A stretch of DNA of 64,000 nt, from NCBI GenBank assembly GCA_964352735.1, contig CAYGTC010000017.1, positions 10,530 to 74,529 of the forward strand. The letters run 5' to 3'. Positions within the stretch are counted from its first letter, which is position 1; each line of letters opens with the position of its first letter. Made by a program: the position numbers and the translations under genes. Shown piece after piece: positions 17,350 to 25,997 of this stretch. Source of the DNA: NORP309 sp964352735. Its GTDB lineage: Bacteria > Pseudomonadota > Gammaproteobacteria > Xanthomonadales > Marinicellaceae. The notes under the pieces are model-generated. The model saw only the letters and a list, made by a program, of their open reading frames with translations, had not been told where the DNA came from and ran no database searches.

Positions 17350-17951
17350 TGACTGATTTTTTTTACAACATCAGTGAAGCCTTTTGGGCACAATCATGGT
17401 TAGAAATGGTCGCTGTGCTTTGTGCGTTGCTTTATCTGATATTGGTGGTCAAGGAGAATATTTGGTGCTGGTTTTTTGCATTTATCAGCACCGCTATTTT
17501 TATTTATCTGTTCTACCATGTTTCCTTGTTATCAGAGTCATTATTGAATGTGTATTATTTGTTCATGGCTATTTATGGTTGGTGGCAATGGTTGGATGTT
17601 AAAGAACAGCCCTCTGTGCAGATACACCATTGGCCTTTAAAGAAACATCTGAGTATTATAATAATCACAGTGATACTGACACCGATCATTGGTTTTTTTA
17701 TGAAAAATCTCGGTGCTTCATTTCCTTATATAGATGCGTTTGTGGCCATATTGGCAGTTATTGCCACCATGATGGTTGCTTATAAAGTTTTTGAAAATTG
17801 GTATTATTGGTTACTGGTAGATGCGATTTCAATTTATCTGTTTTGGCAAAAGGGTTTGTATTTAACCGCTGTGCTTTTTGTCATTTATATCGCTTTGATT
17901 TTTGTGGGCATGAGACAATGGAAAAAAACAATGCAAACACAAACTGATTAG
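17349..17951 (+). CDS. pnuT: PnuC-family transporter, probable thiamine transporter PnuT
   Basis: Inner-membrane facilitator of 200 aa with about seven membrane segments. The family signatures are W-rich: ENIWCWFFAF, NVYYLFMAIYGWWQW and WYYWLLVDAISIYLFWQKGLY in three parts. PnuC proteins carry nicotinamide riboside, whereas PnuT members under TPP riboswitches carry thiamine. The start codon overlaps the receptor stop codon, so both are under the riboswitch. Together they give a route for thiamine across both membranes; phosphorylation by a kinase elsewhere would trap it. Confidence 0.88.
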   Translation: MTDFFYNISEAFWAQSWLEMVAVLCALLYLILVVKENIWCWFFAFISTAIFIYLFYHVSLLSESLLNVYYLFMAIYGWWQWLDVKEQPSVQIHHWPLKKHLSIIIITVILTPIIGFFMKNLGASFPYIDAFVAILAVIATMMVAYKVFENWYYWLLVDAISIYLFWQKGLYLTAVLFVIYIALIFVGMRQWKKTMQTQTD

Positions 17952-18017
17952 AATAAGTCTAAGGCGATCACAGAGGGAATTGCGACCGCCTTGCATTACG
18001 AATCCCTTCATCAACAG

Positions 18018-18878
18018 TTAAAAAACACCTGCAAAAGTATTGCACTGTTGAATATCTCCAGTGCTCATGCCTCTTCTGAGCCACTCAACTCTTTGTTTCG
18101 AAGAACCATGGGTAAAGGATTCAACATTAACGCTTCTGCCTGCATTTCTTTGAAGGGTATCATCACCAATGGAAGCAGCTGCTTGCAAACCCTCTTCTAC
18201 ATCTCCTGCTTCAAGCCAGTTTTTTTCTTGTTGTGACAATGCTGCCCAAACACCCGCATAACAGTCTGCCTGTAATTCAAGCATGACTAAATATTTATTG
18301 GCATTAGCTGGGTCTTGTCTTTGCATTTGACGCATTTTTTTCTCAGTTCCAATAATATTTTGGATGTGGTGACCAACTTCATGAGCAATCACATAAGCTT
18401 GAGCAAAATCACCTGGGGCACCCATGCGTTTGAGTTGGTTAAAAAAGCCAAGTGCCAGATACATTTTATTATCTCCAGGGCAATAAAATGGTCCAGTACG
18501 TTCAGAATTAACGCCACATGCAGATTGTACATTGCCATCAAAAATCACCATGCCTGGTTTAATATAATTGGAGCCTCTTCTTCTGAATTCGGCAATCCAA
18601 GCATCTTCAGTGGAAGCTAAAATGGTGCTGGCAAATGCCGCAAGTTCTTGTTCAGCTGCAGATCGTTGAGTGGGTGAGGATTGGCTTGAGGAAACCTGTT
18701 GCGAACCACCTCCGACCATTTGAAACAATGTCAATGGGTTTTTTCCTGTTATTACTGAGGCAATGATAACCAATACAATGGTCACTATACTCATTTTACC
18801 GCCGCTTTTGACCATTTTGCCACCACGCCCACGCCTGTCTTCAACATTGCTGCTTTGTCTTTGACCTTTCCAACGCAT
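18018..18878 (-). CDS. Neutral zinc metallopeptidase, YpfJ family
   Basis: Putative membrane-anchored zinc protease of 286 aa. The basic glycine-rich N-terminus (MRWKGQRQSSNVEDRRGRGG) is typical, then one membrane helix (about 30-45). The catalytic domain contains the zinc motif HEVGHHIQN, with YCPGDNKMYL before it and LELQADCYAGVWA after it, the third ligand region. Substrates are unknown. It is convergent with the thiamine operon. Confidence 0.9.
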   Translation of the reverse strand: MRWKGQRQSSNVEDRRGRGGKMVKSGGKMSIVTIVLVIIASVITGKNPLTLFQMVGGGSQQVSSSQSSPTQRSAAEQELAAFASTILASTEDAWIAEFRRRGSNYIKPGMVIFDGNVQSACGVNSERTGPFYCPGDNKMYLALGFFNQLKRMGAPGDFAQAYVIAHEVGHHIQNIIGTEKKMRQMQRQDPANANKYLVMLELQADCYAGVWAALSQQEKNWLEAGDVEEGLQAAASIGDDTLQRNAGRSVNVESFTHGSSKQRVEWLRRGMSTGDIQQCNTFAGVF

Positions 18879-18986
18879 ATTACTCTTCTCTATTCTCTAA
18901 AAATTGGTATAACTTTAAGTATACCACATAAAAAAACACGGCTTTTTAAACTATTGTGTATTTTCAAGCGCTAATTGAACGATCAA

Positions 18987-19784
18987 CTACTCTTTGATCA
19001 TCACTTTGGCCTTGGCCTTGGCTAATTGACTGAATTTTGACAGCTTTTTCTTTTTCAATGCATTTATGATTCCTGGTTTAACATCTTCCAATTTTGGCGG
19101 CTGCAATTTTCTTGTTGCTTCTAAATACACCACATGTGCGCCATACTCGCTGTTCAAAACATTGCTTAGAACGGTGTTTTCTTCAGAAACAGGCAATACA
19201 TTTCTAAAGCTTTCTGGCAATTGTCCCAATGTTACCCAGCCCAAATCACCGACACCTCTCATGCTTGTATTTTCTTTGAGGAACTGCTGTTGAATGATTT
19301 TATATGATTCAACTGAAGTGATTTTTTCACGTGTTTTGATGGCTTCAACCTCATCCTTATACAACAAATGATGAACTTTAAATTGTATGCCCCCGGCTTG
19401 CTTATTTGCATTGGAGTATTCTTGTTGAATCTCACCATCTGTGATTTTATTATCCAGTAAATAGTCTGTGCGGGCATTATTAGCCATCGATCTGATTTGC
19501 AAATATTTAAGTGCATTGAGTTGTTCTCCAGTCATGGGCAGTTTCTTTTTCTTGGCAATATTTGCTATCGCTATTTCCTCTATTAGCACATCGAGAGCCT
19601 TATTAACTGTCTTTTCATTAGTATTGGTTATGCCATTGGTTTGTAAGTAAGCTTTCAACAAATCTGTAGTTATCACCTCTTTACCAACCACAGCGATCAC
19701 TTCAGATTCAGGCAGTTCTTGTGCTTGTTGTTGTTGGCAGGACATCAATGTTAAAGCAATAAGGATCAGTACAATATTTTTCAT
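18987..19784 (-). CDS. Lipoprotein peptidyl-prolyl isomerase, PpiC/SurA type
   Basis: Predicted periplasmic lipoprotein of 265 aa. The lipobox is LTLMSC, with Cys16 as lipid site, followed by a Gln-rich linker. A SurA-N-like helical part (about 40-130) precedes a parvulin domain (FKVHHLLYKDE, GDLGWVTLGQLPESFRNVL, GAHVVYLEA). Chaperone or isomerase action on exported proteins is expected. It resembles the EpsD group, but no exopolysaccharide genes are near, so I give no symbol. Confidence 0.85.
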   Translation of the reverse strand: MKNIVLILIALTLMSCQQQQAQELPESEVIAVVGKEVITTDLLKAYLQTNGITNTNEKTVNKALDVLIEEIAIANIAKKKKLPMTGEQLNALKYLQIRSMANNARTDYLLDNKITDGEIQQEYSNANKQAGGIQFKVHHLLYKDEVEAIKTREKITSVESYKIIQQQFLKENTSMRGVGDLGWVTLGQLPESFRNVLPVSEENTVLSNVLNSEYGAHVVYLEATRKLQPPKLEDVKPGIINALKKKKLSKFSQLAKAKAKVMIKE

Positions 19785-20057
19785 GAGCTTAAATAAATGT
19801 TAAAGCCCCATTATACCTTATGGATTGCGCTATTAATGAACAAAAAAGTCATGATTCAACGGTTTTCCATTATTAACCCGCAGGGTTAATATCAATAAGA
19901 ATTTACCATGAACGCATTGTTATTTCGCTCTGGGAAGCATTGAATAACATTATAGTTTAATGAAACCACAATATTGGATCCCACAAACAATTGCAAAATA
20001 ACTATCTTGAATGTGATTAATCGAATAAAATATGCCCTTTTTACTGATTGAGTTATC

Positions 20058-20408
20058 ATGACAAATATCACCATTTATCACAATCCACGTTGTTCAAAAT
20101 CCAGGCAAGCACTGGCAATATTGCATGAAAATGGTCATGAACCAGAAATCGTTAAATATTTACAGTCTCCTCCAAGTATTGAACAATTGCAGTACATTTT
20201 ATCCGTATTAAAAATTCAACCCAGAGCATTGATGAGGAAAAATGAGGCTGAGTATAAAGCCAATAATATGGCCAATCCATCTTTATCAGATGAACAGTTA
20301 ATTGAGCTGATGCACAAATTCCCCAAAGTGATTGAAAGGCCCATTGTTATCAATGGAGACAAAGTAGCCATTGGCAGACCTCCTGAAAATATCCTGAAAA
20401 TTATTTGA
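20058..20408 (+). CDS. arsC: Arsenate reductase, glutaredoxin-dependent type
   Basis: Small ArsC-family protein of 116 aa. The active-site cysteine is in YHNPRCSKSRQ, with the downstream arginines in RALMRKNE, ERPIV and GRPPENI that define the family. It may reduce arsenate or act in another thiol reduction, as chromosomal YfgD-like copies often have no ars operon; none is seen here. wrbA starts 17 bases after its stop, a pairing also seen in Pseudomonas. Confidence 0.9.
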   Translation: MTNITIYHNPRCSKSRQALAILHENGHEPEIVKYLQSPPSIEQLQYILSVLKIQPRALMRKNEAEYKANNMANPSLSDEQLIELMHKFPKVIERPIVINGDKVAIGRPPENILKII

Positions 20409-20425
20409 TTACAAAAGGCCATATC

Positions 20426-21013
20426 ATGAAATCACAAACCACCATACTTATCGTTTATTATAGCAAAAATGGTAACACAGCAAAAATGGCTAAACTGATT
20501 GCCAGAGGTATTGAGTCACAACCGAATGCTAATGCCGTTATCCGAACGGTAAAATCCATTGGTGATGACAATGCTGAATATTCTGACCCAATTGTCAATG
20601 AACAAGACTTGCGTAACTGTGACGGTTTAATACTGGGTTCGCCGGCCAGATTCGGTAATATGGCAGGACCTTTGAAACAGTTTGTTGACGAAACAGGCCT
20701 TGAGTGGTTTTCTGGTAGCCTCATCGACAAGCCTGCAGCCGTCTTTACCTCTAGCTCAAGTCTGCACGGTGGCCAAGAAACGACATTGCTGACCATGATG
20801 TTGCCCTTATTGCATCATGGTATGATACTTGTTGGATTGCCTTACAGTGAAAAGTCTCTGCATTTGACAGAAAGTGGTGGCACGCCTTATGGGGCAAGTC
20901 ATTGGTCAGGCAATGATTCAGATCGTCAAATCGATAAACACGAAAAGAACTTATGTCTAGCACTTGGCAAGCGAGTTGCGGCCATTGCAATTAAGCAAAA
21001 AGCCGCACAATAA
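20426..21013 (+). CDS. wrbA: NAD(P)H:quinone oxidoreductase WrbA
   Basis: Tetrameric FMN protein of 195 aa that reduces quinones by two electrons and limits oxidative stress. Flavodoxin-like phosphate loop YYSKNGNTAKMA, GSPARFGNMAGPLKQF and SSSLHGGQETT are diagnostic. I chose the ATG of MKSQTTILIVYYS, not an in-frame TTG 21 bases upstream that overlaps arsC. Same-strand neighbour of arsC, probably cotranscribed. Confidence 0.93.
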   Translation: MKSQTTILIVYYSKNGNTAKMAKLIARGIESQPNANAVIRTVKSIGDDNAEYSDPIVNEQDLRNCDGLILGSPARFGNMAGPLKQFVDETGLEWFSGSLIDKPAAVFTSSSSLHGGQETTLLTMMLPLLHHGMILVGLPYSEKSLHLTESGGTPYGASHWSGNDSDRQIDKHEKNLCLALGKRVAAIAIKQKAAQ

Positions 21014-21021
21014 ACATTTTA

Positions 21022-22431
21022 CTATTGACCTTTTAAGCTTTTCTGTTTTACTTCAATTTGTTTTTGATAGTTTAAGCTGGCTTTTTCTTCATAGTGTTTT
21101 GCGGTACTTAACACAGACATGTTGCTCCATTGCTGACCCTCTAAAAGCCCTCCATAAATATTGGTTTTTGGAGATTGTGAATTGGCTATATAATAGAAAC
21201 CCTCGCCGATCACCACACCATATGAGGGTGAATCAAATAATGGATGAGAGGATTCTATCGGCAAAACATTTTTAATGCTGACTTTATCTTCATTGAGTAC
21301 AATTCGCATGACACGTTCTGGCTTAAAGCCACTTTGAATCATAATCAATCCATTGTCATCATAGATAAGGTCTGTTATTCCAACCAAACTCAATGTTTCT
21401 GAGTTACTGAAAATACCATTTTTTTGTTGTGCAATGTCAACAACAACTATGCCATGTTCAGCATCACTGATATACAGAATCTCGCCAGTCTCATCAGAGG
21501 TGATGCTGCGGAGGTTTTTATGTGTTTTAGCAGTAAAAGCCAATGCAATATCATTACTGTCTTTGGCCAACTTTAAAACCACACCATTGATGACTCCTAA
21601 AATATACAAATCACCTTTACTGGTTAAATGAATGTCCTTAAAAAGTGTCGGTTTTTTATTGCCTGGAACTTTATATGCATTCAATAGCTTGCCAGTGCTT
21701 AATTGGTATTTAAAAATTCCTGACAAGCCAGCAGATTCACCATTAACTTTTCCAAATTGAGAAATCGCAGAACTTGATACCCACATTACATCATTTTTTT
21801 CATCTGTTTCAATATCCAGAGTTGCCCATGGGCCGTTAATGCCACCTACAGTGGGATTTACTAAGGTGCTGATTTCGCCATTACTTGCAGATATCTTAAT
21901 GATTCTGCCATCTCTGATTGAGCCCATTAAAAAGGATTGGCTGTTACCGTCAAAGGCAATACTTTCAAACAATAATCCACTGAAACTTTTATCAATGCTA
22001 AACGACTCAACACCGCCACCAAAATGTTGTCCATTGGCATCCATATTTTGCTTAATATAATCAAATACATTGTGAACACTGACGTTGTCAAAGTTTTTAT
22101 TTTTCTCAAGATCAAAATATAAACCCTTTTTTTGCAAAGCAATCAAGCTATTGAAAGCTTTAGACTTCTCATTATTCAATGAATAAGCTTCTGCCAGTTG
22201 GTATTCAAGAATCGGTACATGTGGTTTTATTGTCACTGCTTTTTCCATTGCAGCCATTAAACCAGGAAAGTTATCACTGCTTTTTGCTTCTCTTGCCAGT
22301 TTCAATAAAACCTTGATATCAGAGGCTTGATTAAGTCTCAGCTCAAAGTCTGTTGGGGGTTTTCCATCTAAAAATTGTGCTTGAAGATTGACACACAACA
22401 TCATCAAACCAATCACTATTGTTTTTTTCAT
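21022..22431 (-). CDS. Secreted beta-propeller (SMP-30/NHL-like) protein
   Basis: Predicted exported protein of 469 aa: signal peptide (MKKTIVIGLMMLCVNLQAQ), a short helical repeat part (about 25-105, TPR-like, with LEYQLAEAYSLNNEKSKAFNSL split over two helices), then repeated strands such as SFLMGSIRDGRIIKI, GDLYILGVINGVVLKL and EILYISDAEHGIVVVD, which indicate a beta-propeller of the SMP-30/gluconolactonase or NHL type. No catalytic function can be assigned. Two in-frame ATGs lie a few codons upstream, so the exact start is open. Confidence 0.75.
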   Translation of the reverse strand: MKKTIVIGLMMLCVNLQAQFLDGKPPTDFELRLNQASDIKVLLKLAREAKSSDNFPGLMAAMEKAVTIKPHVPILEYQLAEAYSLNNEKSKAFNSLIALQKKGLYFDLEKNKNFDNVSVHNVFDYIKQNMDANGQHFGGGVESFSIDKSFSGLLFESIAFDGNSQSFLMGSIRDGRIIKISASNGEISTLVNPTVGGINGPWATLDIETDEKNDVMWVSSSAISQFGKVNGESAGLSGIFKYQLSTGKLLNAYKVPGNKKPTLFKDIHLTSKGDLYILGVINGVVLKLAKDSNDIALAFTAKTHKNLRSITSDETGEILYISDAEHGIVVVDIAQQKNGIFSNSETLSLVGITDLIYDDNGLIMIQSGFKPERVMRIVLNEDKVSIKNVLPIESSHPLFDSPSYGVVIGEGFYYIANSQSPKTNIYGGLLEGQQWSNMSVLSTAKHYEEKASLNYQKQIEVKQKSLKGQ

Positions 22432-22841
22432 CTTTATCATTTGCAATATTCTCAAATATATTCGGCCTTATGACCAATGATGAACAAGAAGGTTCATATT
22501 GATCATCATCAATCATTATTATCTGCTCATGAGATTTGTTCATGGATGGCTGATATTAATGAAACATCAAGATTACAGGCCATTACTCATTTTTAAAGAA
22601 ACTTCAATACATATATAGAGAGCATGGTAAAAAATCTTTTAGATTAAGATGCACAATGTGAATCACACTGTCCATAGATACAATTTACAAAAATCCAACG
22701 GTTTCAATCATTTTTTACTGAGTGCCATTATTATGCTGAGGTCTCCCATTGTTTATAAAGGCGCCAATTGTATCAGAGAAAGTTGTAATAAAATTACAAT
22801 TAAGCATAAAATATACTGCTTAATAAAAAATACAATTCACT
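22432..22841. promoter_or_regulatory. Intergenic stretch before hemE with a 7-base inverted repeat
   Basis: No gene is visible in about 410 bases between the divergent propeller gene and hemE. An inverted repeat, TTGTAAT (22783-22789) and ATTACAA (22793-22799) with three bases between, sits about 45 bases before the hemE ATG and could be an operator. The rest is AT-rich without clear structure. Confidence 0.4.
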
Positions 22842-23891
22842 ATGGCATTAAAAAATGATCTGCTGATCAGAACACTGAATAAACAACAGACAGAAAGAAC
22901 ACCTGTATGGGTTATGCGTCAAGCAGGACGTTATTTACCTGAGTACCGTGAAGTCAGGGCAAAAGCTGGTGACTTCATGACCATGGCACGAAACCCTGAA
23001 ATGGTTTGCGAGGTTACTTTGCAGCCATTGAAAAGATTTCCTTTGGATGCAGTGATTATCTTTTCTGATATTCTCACCATTCCAGATGCCATGGGTTTAG
23101 GGTTGTATTTTGTAACTGGAGAAGGGCCAAAATTCAAAAAGACCATTGCAACTGCACAAGATGTCGAAGACATTCCTGAAATTGATGTCAATACCGATCT
23201 CAAATACGTGATGGATGGTTTGTCGTTAACATCAAAAACCCTTGACGGCGCTGTGCCTTTGCTGGGCTTTGCTGGGTCACCATGGACATTGGCCACCTAT
23301 ATGATTGAAGGCGGAAGCTCAAAAAACTTTGCCAAGGCAAAGGCGTTTTTATTAAATCAGCCAGATGCCGCACACTTGTTATTACAAAAATTGACAGATT
23401 GCACCATTGATTATTTGAATGCACAAATTGCCAGTGGAGCCAATGCCGTGCAAGTATTTGATTCATGGGGAGGCGCTTTGTCACCAGATATGTATGAAAA
23501 ATTTTCTTTGGCTTATATGCAACAAATCGTTACTGGAGTTAAGAAGGTCAATCCCGATACTCCTGTTATATTATTTTCCAAAGGCGTTCAATATAATCTC
23601 AGTAAAATGGCTGATAGTGGTGCCGATTGCTTGGGTGTTGATTGGACTACGGACCTTGCATTGGCGCACAATTTGACCCAAGGAAAAGTCGCTTTACAGG
23701 GCAATCTTGATCCTTGTGTACTGTATGCTGATGATGCGGTGATTGAAAGTGAAGTAAAAAGGGTTTTAGACTCGATTGGGCCAAACAATCCTCATGTATT
23801 CAATCTTGGTCATGGCATGCACCCAGATATGCAACCAGAAAAACTAGCGGTTATGATCAATGCGGTTAGAAAATATTCAGAGAAAGGTTGA
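22842..23891 (+). CDS. hemE: Uroporphyrinogen decarboxylase
   Basis: Converts uroporphyrinogen III to coproporphyrinogen III in haem biosynthesis; 349 aa, cytoplasmic. The N-terminal PVWVMRQAGRYLPEYR, FSDILTIPDAMG, GFAGSPWTLATYMIEG and the C-terminal FNLGHGMHP are all canonical. A Rieske-protein gene follows seven bases later, and these genes with gtrA form a short plus-strand run. Confidence 0.97.
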   Translation: MALKNDLLIRTLNKQQTERTPVWVMRQAGRYLPEYREVRAKAGDFMTMARNPEMVCEVTLQPLKRFPLDAVIIFSDILTIPDAMGLGLYFVTGEGPKFKKTIATAQDVEDIPEIDVNTDLKYVMDGLSLTSKTLDGAVPLLGFAGSPWTLATYMIEGGSSKNFAKAKAFLLNQPDAAHLLLQKLTDCTIDYLNAQIASGANAVQVFDSWGGALSPDMYEKFSLAYMQQIVTGVKKVNPDTPVILFSKGVQYNLSKMADSGADCLGVDWTTDLALAHNLTQGKVALQGNLDPCVLYADDAVIESEVKRVLDSIGPNNPHVFNLGHGMHPDMQPEKLAVMINAVRKYSEKG

Positions 23892-23897
23892 TGCCCT

Positions 23898-24233
23898 ATG
23901 ATTTGTAAGCTCGCCAATACTTCGGAAATCAAAAGCAATACTTGGTATGAATATACCTTAGAAACGAACAATGGTCTTCAATCAATCATGCTGATTAAAA
24001 AAGGAGTCGAATATCATGGCTTTATCAACAGTTGTCCACACCAAAATAGGCGATTGGACTATGCGCAAGGCCAATTTTTAATCGAAGAAAACGGAAATAT
24101 TATTTGCCCTGCTCATGGTGCTGAGTTTAACCCAGATGACGGGTCATGTATCAGCGGCCCTTGCAAAGGACAGTCACTAGACTCTGTTCATATTCAAGTA
24201 AGTGAAGAAACAATTTTTGCAGTTATTCAATAA
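23898..24233 (+). CDS. Rieske [2Fe-2S] ferredoxin-like protein
   Basis: Small electron carrier or oxygenase-ferredoxin-like protein of 111 aa. The cluster ligands are read in two boxes, CPHQN (C-x-H) and CPAHGAEF (C-x2-H), followed by GSCISGPC, as in NirD/biphenyl-type Rieske proteins. No oxygenase partner is next to it. It lies between hemE and gtrA. Confidence 0.85.
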   Translation: MICKLANTSEIKSNTWYEYTLETNNGLQSIMLIKKGVEYHGFINSCPHQNRRLDYAQGQFLIEENGNIICPAHGAEFNPDDGSCISGPCKGQSLDSVHIQVSEETIFAVIQ

Positions 24234-24621
24234 TCGTCACATCGCTCTTTTGTGGCGATATGGTATTGTTGGTATCATAGCCAGCGTAATCCATTTTTGT
24301 GTGGCTTATGTATTTTATGAGTGGGTACATGTGCGATTTTTAATCGCACATTTTTTTGGCTTTTTATGTGGTCTTATTATTGCTTACTTTGGCCACTATT
24401 TTTATTCTTTTCGTGACAATGTGGCTCATACCAAACGTTTTCCAAAGTTTTTAATCACAACATCAGCGGCTTTGTTGTTGCATCAACTTGGTGCTTTGGT
24501 ATTGGTCAAATATTTGCTGTTAGATTACTCAACACAAGTTTTACCTTTGCTGGTGGTTTCAGTACCTGTTATTACATTTTTGTTGAATAAATTTTGGGTG
24601 TTTTCTGCCATTGAAAAATGA
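24202..24621 (+). CDS. GtrA-family membrane protein
   Basis: Four-helix inner-membrane protein of 139 aa in the GtrA family, whose members help flip lipid-linked sugars. RYGIVGIIASVIHFCVAY, the central FFGFLCGLIIAYFGHYFYSF region and the C-terminal LLNKFWVF motif are family-like. It begins at a GTG inside the end of the Rieske gene (32-base overlap); a later start would remove conserved helix 1. No glycosyltransferase is adjacent. Confidence 0.8.
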   Translation: MKKQFLQLFNNRHIALLWRYGIVGIIASVIHFCVAYVFYEWVHVRFLIAHFFGFLCGLIIAYFGHYFYSFRDNVAHTKRFPKFLITTSAALLLHQLGALVLVKYLLLDYSTQVLPLLVVSVPVITFLLNKFWVFSAIEK

Positions 24622-24867
24622 TAAGAGTAAGCGTTAATATCAAAGGGTCTGAAACAGTACCCTTGCTTTAATGCCTTTTCACTGGGTTCATTTGTAGGTA
24701 TAAATATTTTCATGTTCATCTGTGCTGTTTGGAAAGTTTTACTATAATCTGTATTTATGTCCAAGTTATGGCCCAATGCTGATTTATTATAGTGACTTTT
24801 ATCAAATGATGATTTACTATATTAGATAGATGAAATATTATAAATTGGATCAAAACTACAGCTAAAT

Positions 24868-25209
24868 ATGGGAAAAAATCACACTCAAGAATCTTCTTTT
24901 TTGGAGTTAAAGGAACATGCAGCGAAAGCGGCACGAATGCTCAAAACACTATCAAGTGAATCACGTCTTATGATTTTATGTGCCCTCGAGGAAAAAGAAT
25001 ATTCAGTAACCGAGCTGCACAATCAAGTGGGTTTAAGTCAATCTGCATTGAGTCAGCACTTGGCGACATTGAGACATGAAGGCATGGTCAAAACCAGAAG
25101 AGAGTCTCAAGTGATCTTTTATTCATTGGCACAAAATAAAACATCACGTATTATAGAAGTGCTCAGTGATTTGTATTGTCCATCAAAAAATGACAAAAAA
25201 TGTCTTTGA
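24868..25209 (+). CDS. ArsR-family repressor, BigR/SqrR-like persulfide sensor candidate
   Basis: Winged-helix repressor of 113 aa. RMLKTLSSESRLMILC, the recognition helix LSQSALSQHLATLR and the wing KTRRESQVIFYSL match the YgaV/BigR/SqrR branch. Cys38 and Cys104 are 66 residues apart, the same spacing as the redox pair in BigR (C42/C108) and SqrR (C41/C107), which form a polysulfide bridge. The target genes are not obvious; a MerC-like gene lies 250 bases on in the opposite direction. The start is the only plausible ATG. Confidence 0.85.
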   Translation: MGKNHTQESSFLELKEHAAKAARMLKTLSSESRLMILCALEEKEYSVTELHNQVGLSQSALSQHLATLRHEGMVKTRRESQVIFYSLAQNKTSRIIEVLSDLYCPSKNDKKCL

Positions 25210-25266
25210 TTAGAGGCCTCAGCATAAACACAGTGGCGGGTAAAAAATGATTAAATTCACCAATTG

Positions 25267-25294
25267 GTCCGAATCATTGAGTAAATATTCGGAC
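25267..25294 (+). other. Hairpin downstream of the ArsR gene
   Basis: Perfect eight-base arms, GTCCGAAT (25267-25274) and ATTCGGAC (25287-25294), with a twelve-base loop and no T tract. It could stabilise the mRNA end or be a protein-binding site. Confidence 0.5.
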
Positions 25295-25317
25295 TCATCG
25301 TCATAAATCTTGTCAAT

Positions 25318-25342
25318 AGCAGGCTATTTACCTGCTTTTTTT
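25318..25342 (+). terminator. Rho-independent terminator
   Basis: Stem AGCAGG (25318-25323) with CCTGCT (25331-25336), a seven-base loop, then six further T. It ends the plus-strand transcript from the ArsR gene about 110 bases after its stop. Confidence 0.85.
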
Positions 25343-25464
25343 GACTCAATTTGGTAACAATCTCTATTTTTTCTTTTGCTATCCAGTTATGCTGAGCTCT
25401 CATAGAATGAACTAGAAGCTTGTATTTTTCATCAACAATAATTGATCAATAAACAAAGAGCAAC

Positions 25465-25815
25465 TTATGATTCAATGACTGATTTCTCAAGTTGGTAATT
25501 TTTCCAGTGTGCAAAAGTCAGCATTAACCCACCAGAAACAAAAATTATCGACTCAATGATTATTGAGATTTTTTCTTCAACCAAATTACCAATAAACAAA
25601 AAACCGATACCAACAACAGCAAATACTATCACTTTCTTATTGCCGTGTTTTTGGAAACCACGGCCAATGCTCCAAATCGCAATGATCAGGATAATGCTTA
25701 TCCACAACCAACCATGCCCAAAATGAGCCCATTTTGGAATAATTGGGGCAATACTTAACAAAATTGGAGCAATCGCACACTGGATAGCACACACCAGAGA
25801 AAGAATCATGCCCAA
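25465..25815 (-). CDS. MerC-domain inner-membrane protein
   Basis: Membrane protein of about 116 aa with four predicted helices and the N-terminal Cys pair motif (SLVCAIQCAIAPILL, pattern C-x3-C) typical of the MerC family, whose mercury-resistance members import Hg2+. No merA or merR is nearby, so mercury transport is unproven. The start is doubtful. I list a TTG at 25815, but family-like residues (ISDILG) continue upstream for about 13 codons to an in-frame TGA with no standard start codon, so an unusual start or an N-terminal lesion is possible. Confidence 0.7.
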   Translation of the reverse strand: MGMILSLVCAIQCAIAPILLSIAPIIPKWAHFGHGWLWISIILIIAIWSIGRGFQKHGNKKVIVFAVVGIGFLFIGNLVEEKISIIIESIIFVSGGLMLTFAHWKNYQLEKSVIES

Positions 25816-25997
25816 AATGTCTGAAATAGATCGTGATTTCTTGATGATGAATCAACTGAAAATTTAACAAGTCATATTATTGGGATTCTTGATCACATTT
25901 ACAAGCAACAATAGGTAAAATTAAACTATTGTTACAAAAAATTTAATGGACCTATTTTCTGTTAGAATAACATCTTTATAATTTTGAGGAGAAAGTC

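Noticed and set aside
25248..25307. A 19-codon frame (MIKFTNWSESL...) after the ArsR gene.
   Set aside because: It overlaps a hairpin, has no support beyond a start codon, and could arise by chance.
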